This document shows, one piece after another, positions 1-7,662 of a stretch of DNA of 47,829 nucleotides. Position 1 is the first letter of the stretch. Each line of letters opens with the position of its first letter. Origin of the DNA: an uncultured Clostridia bacterium. GTDB taxonomy: Bacteria > Bacillota > Clostridia > Lachnospirales > CAG-274. The notes under the pieces were generated by a model that saw only the letters and a program-made list of their open reading frames with translations, did no database searches and was not told the origin of the DNA. The DNA lies in assembly GCA_947589665.1 (NCBI GenBank), contig CANQBJ010000011.1, positions 1 through 47,829 on the forward strand, given 5' to 3'. Made by a program: the position numbers and the translations under genes.

Positions 1-33
1 CTTATCCTCCTTTCCGTATGTATTTTTTCAATT

Positions 34-58
34 TAGGACAGTTAATTTTTTTGTCCTA
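34..58. repeat. Short inverted repeat at the helicase truncation point
   Basis: TAGGACA (34-40) and TGTCCTA (52-58) are perfect inverted copies around an AT-rich 11-nt loop, and the stop codon of the truncated helicase lies inside the structure. Beyond it, on the minus strand, AAAGGAGG near positions 8-15 looks like the ribosome binding site of a gene that starts left of the window. A mobile-element end or a deletion junction is plausible. I cannot assign an insertion-sequence family. Confidence 0.4.
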
Positions 59-3000
59 TTAAAGTATAGCCCTCGGGAGCAAGTTCAAGAGATAATTGCG
101 TTTCTCCAAAGGTAGAAGCCCAAGCGTCAAAATGGTTTAAATTTCGTCTTTTAAGCTCATCGTGCTGCAAGTATGACTGCATAACATATAACTCGGTCAT
201 GCTGTTGCTTATAGGCGTACCGGTGGCAAAAACAATACCCTTGCTGTCGGTCTTTTCATCAAGGTAACGGCATTTCTGTAAAAGGTCTGTGGCTCTTTGT
301 GATGCTGAAGAAGCGTTTATCCCCGCTACGTTTCTTCCCATTTTAGTATTAAAATACAGATTTTTATACATATGTGCTTCATCAATATAGAGCTTGTCAA
401 TGCCCATTTCTTCAAAGGTTATTGTTGTATCCCGCCTGTCGGCATTATTCAGCTTTTCAAGCCTTGTTTCCAAGTTCTTTTTTGTTGTTTCAAGCTGTTT
501 TACCGTAAAACCTTTGTTTCCTTCTTTAAATCTCAGAGCCTCAATAAAGTTTGTTATTTCCTCAATTTCTTCTTCAATAAACTTGACTTGTCTTTCGGTT
601 GATAAAGGTATTTTTTCAAATTGATTGTGGGAAATAATAATGGCATCATAATTACCCGTAGCTATTCTGCTGCAAAATCTTTCTCTATTATCCTTTGAGA
701 AATTCTTTTCGTTGGGAACAAGGATATTAGCAGCGGGATAAAGCTGTAAAAATTCTTTCGCCACCTGATTTAATATGTGTTTTGGAACAACTATCATACT
801 TTTTGAGCATAAGCCAAGCCTTTTGCTTTCCATTGCAGAGGCTACCATTTCAAATGTCTTGCCTGCGCCTACGGAATGTGCCAGTAAAGTATTACCGCCG
901 TATAAAGTATGAGCTATAGCGTCTATCTGATGTTTCCGCAGCTTTATTTCATGATTTATTCCTCCGAAGGTTATATGTGATCCGTCATATTCCCTCGGTC
1001 TAACAGAATTGAATTTTTCATTATAGATTTTACACAAATCCTGTGTCCTTTCATAATCGTCAAAAAGCCATTCCTTGAACTTATTTTTTATAGCATTCTG
1101 CTTTTCCTGTGCAAGCAAGGTTTCCTTTTCATTCAGAACAGCCACCTTTTTGCCCTCAAAATTTTCTACATAGTCCATAACCTTAACGGTTTTCATATTC
1201 AGAGTTTCCTCTAAAATCTTATAAGCATTCATTCTGTCAGTACCATAGGTCTTACTTGCTTTAATATTGTTTTTAGAAGCGGAATAATTGGATTTATTGC
1301 TTATACCGTAAGCGCAGTTATATTCATCATAATCTATGATTATTGTTTCATTATCGCTGCCTGCTCCGCTGCGGAAAGGATTTCTATCCGTATCTCGCCA
1401 AGAACAATTACCTCTGCAATAATATGGTGTGTCTAACAATTCATACATAAACTCCTGATAGTAGTGAGTGGGTATCCATGTTGAGCCTAACTGTGCTGTT
1501 ATCTCCGATGGCTGTAAATCCTCCGGCTGCACGTTTTCAAGTGCATTGACATTTACGGCATATCTTGTATCCTTTTCGGCATACTGCTTGGCAAGCTCCA
1601 GTTTATGCCTTACATTTCCTGAAAGATATTCCTCTGCCGTTTCATATTTATTGGTAACGGGATTTTCAAAAATCACTCCTTCAAGGTCTTTTATAACTTC
1701 GTCTACAGGCTTTGAACATAAATGTGCCATAAAATCAAGGTCTACCTTTGCTCTTTCTGCTATTGATACAGCCAATGCCTCGCTGGAGGTGTCTACGCTT
1801 TCAACAGGAATATATGGTATGATCGTTCTCTTTGTAAATATGTCTGCCTTGCTTTCCAGTTCTCCTGTTTTTTCATTAATATTTTCAAGAGATAATAAAA
1901 GCTGCGCTGTGTCATCTTCCCTGAATACCGATTTATTGAGCCTGTCATTGAGTAATCCGTACTCGGCAACAAAATCCTCATAAACTTTGTTTAATTCCTG
2001 TTGTTTTTTAGTAATTTCCTCATCAGGATAATTATCCCGCTGAAAGAAAATCAAATCCCTCAATACTTCGCTTATCGCCACCATTTTTTTAACTCTTTCA
2101 GCTTTTTTACCGTCAAAGTTCTGTTTGACCATTTTATCATTTTCACGATAATATATATCATTGTCAATAACGGCATAGCAAAAATTACGGTAGTTTTCGG
2201 CAGCAATATTCAAATCGTTATCTTCTTCATCAAGCACTTCCACAACAACGTCATTTATAGGTATTTTACCTCTTATATTCTCAACGGCACTATCAAGCAA
2301 TACCGATAGGTCTGTATCTTTAAATGGCTTGCAAGTTGTTTCCAGACCGAACCGCCCTGATACTTCTTCCATTGTACCGAGTATCATCTGTGGATGTGAA
2401 ATAAAGTAATTGTTCATTTCAATACCATTTTCATTTTCTGATACATTTACCCACTCAGGTACTTTTTCCTGTGTCAAATCCCTCAATCTATCTCTTTTCT
2501 GCAAGAATATAATGTCTGTTGTTACTTCTGTGCCTGCTGTGCTGAAAGCATTGTTGGGTAAACGTACAGCTCCCATAAGGTCGGCTCGCTCTGCAAGATA
2601 TTTTCTTACAGAGTTGTTTTTCTTATCCAAAGTACCCTTTGTTGTTATAAATGCCATTACACCGCCCGGTCTGATTTTATCAAGGCTCTTTTTGAAGAAG
2701 TAATCGTGTATAAGATCGCTTTCCTTGAATTCATTGTCATTGACATAGTAATTTCCAAAAGGCACATTTCCTACCGCAACATCAAATGAATTGCTGTTAA
2801 AGTTTGTTTTCTCAAATCCCTTTACCTGAATATAGGCATTGGGATAAATTTTCTGAGCGATCCTGCCCGTTATGCTGTCAAGCTCAACGCCGTACAGTTT
2901 AGACTGCTGCATTTCCTGTGGCAGATATGCAAAAAAATTGCCTATTCCCATTGACGGTTCAAGTATTTTGCCTTCTCTGAAACCCATATTGCTTAAAGCC

Positions 3001-6000
3001 TTATATATGGAACTTATTATTTCAGGAGGTGTATAATGTGCATTAAGAGTAGAGGAACGAGCTGCATTGTAGTCGCTTGGAGAAAGCAATTCCTTTAGCT
3101 CTGAATACTCCTTTTCCCACGTGGTCTTAGAGCTGTCAAAAACATCAGCTAAACCGCCCCATCCTACATACTTTTTAAGTATCGCCTTTTCTTCGGCAGT
3201 TGCCTCTCTGCTTTCATTGTCAATCTTATAGAGAGTTTTTATAGCTTCAATATTATTGCGGTACTTTTCTTTATTGCTTATTCTTTCGTTATAATCCTGT
3301 GTAGGTTCTGTATCTGTTTCTATATCTGATGTGGATAAATCACTTAATTCTGTTGTTCCCAAAGCATTGTTTTTTTCTATGCTCTCTTTGGTCTGTTCAT
3401 AAGTATTTACTTTATAGCCTTCATTTTCAAGAATTTCAGTATACTTACTTAAAACGTGTTGGGGAATACCTATCATAACCGAATTATCTCTATTGACCAT
3501 ATGAAGATTCAAAACTTCGGCAGCTCTTTCAGCCTCTTGGTCAAAAGCCTCATAAAAATCACCATATCGGTATAAATTTATGTCTGTGATTTCCATATCA
3601 TCGATTATGGGAATATTCTCTGTTTCCTGTTCGGAGAGCGTAAGGCTTTCTGCCTTCTGCTGCAAATATTTCTCTGCATTTGACAGATAGCTTTCAAGAG
3701 TACCGCTTTCATCGGGTCTTATCGGATCAATGTCAATCTTTACACCGTCAATGAAATCAAAGCTATTCTCTTCATCATTAAGAACATTAAAGAGCATATC
3801 TTCTTTGTAATCGCCCTCATACGCCAATACAATGTCCAGATCGGAGTTATCGTTTTCAATACCTCTGCTTCGGCTGCCTGATATGATTACGTCTTTGATT
3901 TGTATATCTATTTCATTTTCGGCAGCAAAGTCGGCAATTCTGTCTTTTATTATTTGTTCTATTTCATATGCCGAATAGCCTTGTATCGGTCTGAAATAAA
4001 TATCTGTTTTCTGACGATAATTGTTGACGGTATCATTTTCCTGTTCGGATTTTTCGGTTTCTCTGTTTTCAAGATACCTCTCCCAATCCTCTGTTTCTAT
4101 GCCGAAAATACCGTCAAACTCCTCAATATCAGACCTTGTTTCAGCCATACTCTCTGTTTCATCTTCATACAGACGATATACAGAAAATATATCCTCATCA
4201 TAAAATTCAAGAGCCTTTTCCTTATTTACAGGCAGCAAGTGATTGTCTGTATAACCGTATTCGTTACGTTCGGCAATGGAAATGGTATCATCAGGCATAT
4301 TGTTAAGCACCATATCGGATATTTCATATTCAGGCTCATTATATTCTGATGAATTTAATTCCGGTTCAATGGCAAATTTACCGCTTTCAATCATTTTTCT
4401 TATTGTCTTTTCGATTTCCGACCAACTTAAGTGAACAACAGCGTTATTCCCATATTCGCCTTTTCTGTACTTAGTAATTTCAAGCCCTTTAGAATTATAG
4501 CTATATATTCCATTACATCCGTCATTAAATGATGTTGAGCCACCATGTATGCCATTATGTTTTTTTAAGAAATCTGCTCTTTCTTTTGCAGTTTTAAGTG
4601 TTGCAAAGGTATTTATAATCAGTTCTTTTGATCCAACATTCAATAAGCCGTCAATATCCTCCTGTGTTATTTCAGGAGCTGAATTTTCGGTACTGCTTTC
4701 CTCCGTATTGTTCACAGGATTTTCGTTCTTTCTTTGAATATCATTTACTGTAGGATTTTCGGCTTTTATTATTTCTTCAACTTTTTCAATGTCGTTACGA
4801 CTGAATGTAAGAGTAGTATCGTTTTCATTGATTTTTCCGCTATATTTTATGCCCGTCGCATTAAGTGCCTCTGCAATTTTCAAAGCCGTATCCTTATCGA
4901 ACTTTCTGTATGTTTTCTTGGGAATATAGCGATAGGGAGTATTGCCTATTATGTTCTTTTCCTTTTGAGCAGCTTCTTTATCAGCAGACAAAGCTGTTTC
5001 GGCAGCTTTTTCATCTGTAGATATAGACTCTCCTTTAGCTTTTTCTTTTTTTGTTGCTCTGTGGTTCACAAGCATACCGTCACCGTTGAGCATTAATGAA
5101 CATTCTGCCGCTATCCTGCCCATGTGAATAAAGCTCTCATAGGATTCGTCAAGAGTTTTTCCTGTTGCAAAGGGAATTATGCCGTTTTCGGTCAATAACC
5201 CTATATCGAGATATATGCCCTCGCTTTCCCCAAAGTTGACATTACAGTTAAAGTTATAAAAGTCCGGCAATTCTTCATACTCATTTATTGAAGGAATAAA
5301 ATAATCATTGGGTAAAAGATTGTTATCTTCAAGATGTTGCCTGATCTGCTCAAAAATATCTTTTGCGTTGGCATTGCCTATTTTTTTAACTCTATGGTTT
5401 TCGTCAGGCTTGCTATATAAAGTAGTTTCGATAGTTTTTACTGCATTTGAAAAGGCAGAGGATTTTTCCTCTGCCTTTGGTTGCTCATTGTTTAGATGTA
5501 TATCAACTCTCTGTAAATTATCTCCCAAACCCTGTTCTTTATGCTGTTCCTCCGAGCTACCCATTCCATCTGATCTGACTTCTTGAGAGCCTCTGTTACT
5601 CCTTCGGCTTTGCTCATTTCTTCCATCAGCCTGTCCTCCATATTGTTTGCCGCTTTGTCCGTTTCTATAAGGTGCTTTGTCAGACCGCTTATCATCAGGG
5701 CTGAGTATGTTCCCTTTTTCTCTGTTTTCAGATACTCCAGTCTTTTCCTGCCCCACATTCCCATTTCGTAAGGTTCTTCTTCCTCCTGTTCCAACATCGG
5801 AATGTATGTCATTGTTTTCCTGTCCAGTTCGTATGTCAGACCGTTCTCCTCTGTGTACTGAGGAAGGTATGTTTTTAGTTCCTCGCTGTATATGTGCAGC
5901 ATTCCGTTGATTTCCTTTGTCATTTCGTTCTTCATATGTAACATTCTCCCTTTCATATAAGTCATATAAATTCAGGTTACGGCTCTTGTTTTGGGAAATT

Positions 6001-6749
6001 TCCTTTTCGTAAGCTCTGACCTCCTTTTCGATTTCCCTAAGTACAATGCCCGAAATTTCAGCGGTTGCCTGTCCAAGCTGAGTTATTACCTCCTTTGTGT
6101 TAAAATCTGCAACACCTCTGAAATCAGCGGCATTAAAGTCAGATTCTATACCGCATCTGTTTAATATGGTATACATTACACTATTTTTGAGCAATCTTGT
6201 GAACGTAGTTTCAATATTCAGATCATCGAGTTCCTCTAAAAAGCTGCCCTCCTTATTTTCAATAGTTTCAAGTGCATATCCGTATGTGTAATCAAGTAAG
6301 CTGTCAACTCTGCTTTCAATAATATCCTCTAAACTGCTGCTGTAGCTGACGTTATTGCTTATTCCAAGTCTGTCCTTTATTACATTGATATATTCGTCTT
6401 TCATTTCCCACGGACTTACTCTTTTTGAATAGTTGTTGGTTTCTGTATCGGATACATCATATACATAAGTCAGTTTTTTAACTCCGTCTTTCTCTCTGAG
6501 TAACGGTATGCCCTTAGAACCTTGCTTTATATGTCTTTTCAGGCTACCTGTCCATAAATTGAATGAAGCACACATTGTTGCATCAGGTCTTTGAGAAGTA
6601 ATAAGCACTTGGTCTGTAAAGCTATATTTATAAAATCTTGCAGAGTTTATTAAAAACTGCTGCCAATTTTCGATGTTTTTTGTCAAATCAAGAGTTCGAT
6701 TTTCCAAAAAGTCCTCGATCCTTACTATTTTCTCGGCTTTTGTTTCCAT
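42..6749 (-). CDS. Giant polyvalent ICE protein (ArdC-like / nucleotidyltransferase / MutS-I-like / N6-methylase / SNF2 helicase), 3'-truncated
   Basis: About 2235 residues. Order seen (approximate residues): ArdC-like N-terminus 1-110; low-complexity linker 275-420; nucleotidyltransferase signature GSRSRG near 960 followed by DLD near 972; MutS-I-like segment with YRYGDFYEAF near 1060; adenine methylase motif I LEPSMGIG near 1265 and NVPFGNY near 1330; helicase Walker A HSVGAGKT near 1960, DEAH near 2125 and ATGTPISNS near 2175. This is the polyvalent-protein architecture of conjugative elements and phages, thought to protect or process the transferred DNA. The ATG at 6749 lies 9 nt after AAGGAGG; the ATG at 6755 is only 3 nt from it. 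The family normally continues into a C-terminal helicase domain. Here the reading breaks off after APEGYT with a short foreign tail and a stop, so the helicase is probably inactive. A tnpV gene overlaps in another frame. Confidence 0.9.
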   Translation of the reverse strand: METKAEKIVRIEDFLENRTLDLTKNIENWQQFLINSARFYKYSFTDQVLITSQRPDATMCASFNLWTGSLKRHIKQGSKGIPLLREKDGVKKLTYVYDVSDTETNNYSKRVSPWEMKDEYINVIKDRLGISNNVSYSSSLEDIIESRVDSLLDYTYGYALETIENKEGSFLEELDDLNIETTFTRLLKNSVMYTILNRCGIESDFNAADFRGVADFNTKEVITQLGQATAEISGIVLREIEKEVRAYEKEISQNKSRNLNLYDLYERENVTYEERNDKGNQRNAAHIQRGTKNIPSSVHRGERSDIRTGQENNDIHSDVGTGGRRTLRNGNVGQEKTGVSENREKGNILSPDDKRSDKAPYRNGQSGKQYGGQADGRNEQSRRSNRGSQEVRSDGMGSSEEQHKEQGLGDNLQRVDIHLNNEQPKAEEKSSAFSNAVKTIETTLYSKPDENHRVKKIGNANAKDIFEQIRQHLEDNNLLPNDYFIPSINEYEELPDFYNFNCNVNFGESEGIYLDIGLLTENGIIPFATGKTLDESYESFIHMGRIAAECSLMLNGDGMLVNHRATKKEKAKGESISTDEKAAETALSADKEAAQKEKNIIGNTPYRYIPKKTYRKFDKDTALKIAEALNATGIKYSGKINENDTTLTFSRNDIEKVEEIIKAENPTVNDIQRKNENPVNNTEESSTENSAPEITQEDIDGLLNVGSKELIINTFATLKTAKERADFLKKHNGIHGGSTSFNDGCNGIYSYNSKGLEITKYRKGEYGNNAVVHLSWSEIEKTIRKMIESGKFAIEPELNSSEYNEPEYEISDMVLNNMPDDTISIAERNEYGYTDNHLLPVNKEKALEFYDEDIFSVYRLYEDETESMAETRSDIEEFDGIFGIETEDWERYLENRETEKSEQENDTVNNYRQKTDIYFRPIQGYSAYEIEQIIKDRIADFAAENEIDIQIKDVIISGSRSRGIENDNSDLDIVLAYEGDYKEDMLFNVLNDEENSFDFIDGVKIDIDPIRPDESGTLESYLSNAEKYLQQKAESLTLSEQETENIPIIDDMEITDINLYRYGDFYEAFDQEAERAAEVLNLHMVNRDNSVMIGIPQHVLSKYTEILENEGYKVNTYEQTKESIEKNNALGTTELSDLSTSDIETDTEPTQDYNERISNKEKYRNNIEAIKTLYKIDNESREATAEEKAILKKYVGWGGLADVFDSSKTTWEKEYSELKELLSPSDYNAARSSTLNAHYTPPEIISSIYKALSNMGFREGKILEPSMGIGNFFAYLPQEMQQSKLYGVELDSITGRIAQKIYPNAYIQVKGFEKTNFNSNSFDVAVGNVPFGNYYVNDNEFKESDLIHDYFFKKSLDKIRPGGVMAFITTKGTLDKKNNSVRKYLAERADLMGAVRLPNNAFSTAGTEVTTDIIFLQKRDRLRDLTQEKVPEWVNVSENENGIEMNNYFISHPQMILGTMEEVSGRFGLETTCKPFKDTDLSVLLDSAVENIRGKIPINDVVVEVLDEEDNDLNIAAENYRNFCYAVIDNDIYYRENDKMVKQNFDGKKAERVKKMVAISEVLRDLIFFQRDNYPDEEITKKQQELNKVYEDFVAEYGLLNDRLNKSVFREDDTAQLLLSLENINEKTGELESKADIFTKRTIIPYIPVESVDTSSEALAVSIAERAKVDLDFMAHLCSKPVDEVIKDLEGVIFENPVTNKYETAEEYLSGNVRHKLELAKQYAEKDTRYAVNVNALENVQPEDLQPSEITAQLGSTWIPTHYYQEFMYELLDTPYYCRGNCSWRDTDRNPFRSGAGSDNETIIIDYDEYNCAYGISNKSNYSASKNNIKASKTYGTDRMNAYKILEETLNMKTVKVMDYVENFEGKKVAVLNEKETLLAQEKQNAIKNKFKEWLFDDYERTQDLCKIYNEKFNSVRPREYDGSHITFGGINHEIKLRKHQIDAIAHTLYGGNTLLAHSVGAGKTFEMVASAMESKRLGLCSKSMIVVPKHILNQVAKEFLQLYPAANILVPNEKNFSKDNRERFCSRIATGNYDAIIISHNQFEKIPLSTERQVKFIEEEIEEITNFIEALRFKEGNKGFTVKQLETTKKNLETRLEKLNNADRRDTTITFEEMGIDKLYIDEAHMYKNLYFNTKMGRNVAGINASSASQRATDLLQKCRYLDEKTDSKGIVFATGTPISNSMTELYVMQSYLQHDELKRRNLNHFDAWASTFGETQLSLELAPEGYTLIGQKN
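5492..5935 (-). CDS. tnpV: TnpV-family protein, overprinted inside the giant helicase gene
   Basis: A 147-residue frame on the same strand as the giant gene but in a different reading frame. The sequence matches what I know of TnpV proteins of Clostridial transposons (named from Tn4451): an N-terminal YLPQYTEENGLTYE segment, an acidic EEEEPY stretch, WGRKRLEYLKTEKKGTYSAL, then EMSKAEGVTEALKKSDQMEW and a C-terminal NRVWEIIYRELIY. The function of TnpV is not established. The ATG at 5935 is preceded by GGGAG at 10 nt; an upstream in-frame ATG lies at 5965. The same DNA encodes, in the helicase frame, a G/N/R/S-rich linker without obvious fold, as expected if that stretch is constrained mainly by the TnpV frame. 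Mutual overlap of two real genes is inferred. Confidence 0.75.
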   Translation of the reverse strand: MKNEMTKEINGMLHIYSEELKTYLPQYTEENGLTYELDRKTMTYIPMLEQEEEEPYEMGMWGRKRLEYLKTEKKGTYSALMISGLTKHLIETDKAANNMEDRLMEEMSKAEGVTEALKKSDQMEWVARRNSIKNRVWEIIYRELIYI

Positions 6750-6787
6750 AAGCATTTTCCTCCTTAGTCAGTTATTTCAATATCTGC

Positions 6788-6829
6788 TTATGGACATATA
6801 TACAAGCCTGACGGCTTGAAAATCCATAA
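6788..6829 (-). promoter_or_regulatory. Two-tier hairpin in the leader of the giant ICE gene
   Basis: In the roughly 125-nt untranslated leader, TTATGGA (6788-6794) pairs with TCCATAA (6823-6829), and inside it CAAGCC (6803-6808) pairs with GGCTTG (6813-6818) around a TGAC loop. A second small stem, GAGAGT/ACTCTC, spans 6861-6883. No T-run follows, so it is not a terminator. It could be a translational control element, a protein-binding RNA, or chance. Confidence 0.35.
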
Positions 6830-6883
6830 ACCGACATTGCTTGTATTGCTATATTTATCCGAGAGTTTTCTTTTCCCACTCTC

Positions 6884-6912
6884 ATTATACTATATAGTCG
6901 GATATATAGCAA
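6884..6912 (-). promoter_or_regulatory. Promoter of the giant ICE gene with embedded operator
   Basis: On the minus strand TTGCTA (6907-6912) and TATAAT (6884-6889) are separated by exactly 17 nt. The spacer and -35 edge contain the 17-mer GCTATATATCCGACTAT (6894-6910), which recurs inverted with one change upstream of the divergent ribbon-helix-helix gene. The arrangement predicts repression of this promoter by whatever binds the 17-mer. Confidence 0.65.
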
Positions 6913-6975
6913 GCATTTTTTTGTAAAATATTTCACATTTTTCTCATATTAACATACAACAATTTTATAAAACCT

Positions 6976-7010
6976 GCTATATAGCCGACTATTATGTTGT
7001 ATGTTATAAT
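6976..7010 (+). promoter_or_regulatory. Extended -10 promoter and operator of the RHH regulator
   Basis: TATAAT (7005-7010) is preceded by TG at 7002-7003, an extended -10 box, with no good -35. GCTATATAGCCGACTAT (6976-6992) covers the -35 area and is the inverted counterpart of the 17-mer at 6894-6910. A second perfect inverted pair, TAACATACAAC (6950-6960) and GTTGTATGTTA (6996-7006), overlaps the -10 box. Confidence 0.6.
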
Positions 7011-7042
7011 TATTTTTATAATATATGGAAAGGATTGATATT

Positions 7043-7246
7043 GTGGCAGGACATACTTCCTCACCGGCAGCTCGCAGCAGAGCCGTTACAAAGTTCATAA
7101 AAGAAAAATATGACAGGATAGAGATACGCTATACCAAAGAAAGCGGTATGAAACAAGCTATTACAGAACACGCTGCTTTGCACAACGAAGATGTAAGCAC
7201 TTTTGTCAAAAGGGCAATTAAAGAAACAATGGAAAGGGATAAATAG
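7043..7246 (+). CDS. Small ribbon-helix-helix (Arc-like) DNA-binding protein, probable ICE regulator
   Basis: 67 residues if started at GTG 7043, which has GGAAAGG at a 9-nt spacing. The upstream ATG at 7025 has no ribosome binding site and would leave a leader of only about 8 nt after the extended -10 box. The segment RIEIRYTKESG forms the expected DNA-contacting strand, followed by two helices (MKQAITEHAALHNE, then VSTFVKRAIKETMERD), the Arc/MetJ-type layout. It is the only plus-strand gene in the element and is divergent from the giant gene, with a shared inverted 17-mer between them. Autoregulation and control of the giant gene are inferred. It could also be an orphan antitoxin, but I see no toxin partner. 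Confidence 0.7.
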   Translation: MAGHTSSPAARSRAVTKFIKEKYDRIEIRYTKESGMKQAITEHAALHNEDVSTFVKRAIKETMERDK

Positions 7247-7258
7247 CAGAAACCTATT

Positions 7259-7606
7259 TTAAAACAAATCTGAATAGGTATCCTCAAATTTATATTCTTC
7301 CTTTGAGCAACTTTTGTTTTCAGCAGCGGATAGGTTTTTAATTTTAGACTGCACAAAAACATCATACATTTCAGGACTGAGTTTATTGTTCTGATATAAA
7401 CCCAGTATAGAATACCATTCGCCCAAAAAATCTTTTATTTTGCCTTGTCTGAAGCTTATATACGTTGTATTGTTCTTTTGAGCAAGGCTTATGTTGTTAT
7501 TCTTTGACTGATCCAAAATGTATGCTATTATCATATCTTCAATATCGGTTTTGACAAAATCGGTATCTTTTATGCTTTCTGCTTCTTTCTTTTTAAAAGA
7601 AATCAT
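7259..7606 (-). CDS. Hypothetical ICE protein, 115 aa
   Basis: I do not recognise a family. The ATG at 7606 has GGGAG at 8 nt; an in-frame ATG further upstream (7648) would place the start inside the terminator hairpin of the preceding gene. The protein is soluble, hydrophilic and Lys/Asn/Ser-rich, with no signal peptide or membrane segment. A central stretch, YISFRQGKIKDFLGEWYSIL, looks folded. It lies just after the terminator of the giant surface-protein gene and ends 12 bp from the convergent RHH gene, so it may depend on read-through. Confidence 0.6.
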   Translation of the reverse strand: MISFKKKEAESIKDTDFVKTDIEDMIIAYILDQSKNNNISLAQKNNTTYISFRQGKIKDFLGEWYSILGLYQNNKLSPEMYDVFVQSKIKNLSAAENKSCSKEEYKFEDTYSDLF

Positions 7607-7621
7607 AATATCATCTCCCAT

Positions 7622-7655
7622 AAAAAAGGGGACAGAGAAAATCCCCATCCCCTTT
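7622..7655 (-). terminator. Intrinsic terminator of the Ig/dockerin/SLH gene
   Basis: AAAGGGGA (7625-7632) pairs with TCCCCTTT (7648-7655). Read on the minus strand the stem is followed by a run of six T. It begins 7 bp after the stop codon of the surface-protein gene. Confidence 0.8.
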
Positions 7656-7662
7656 GTGAAGT

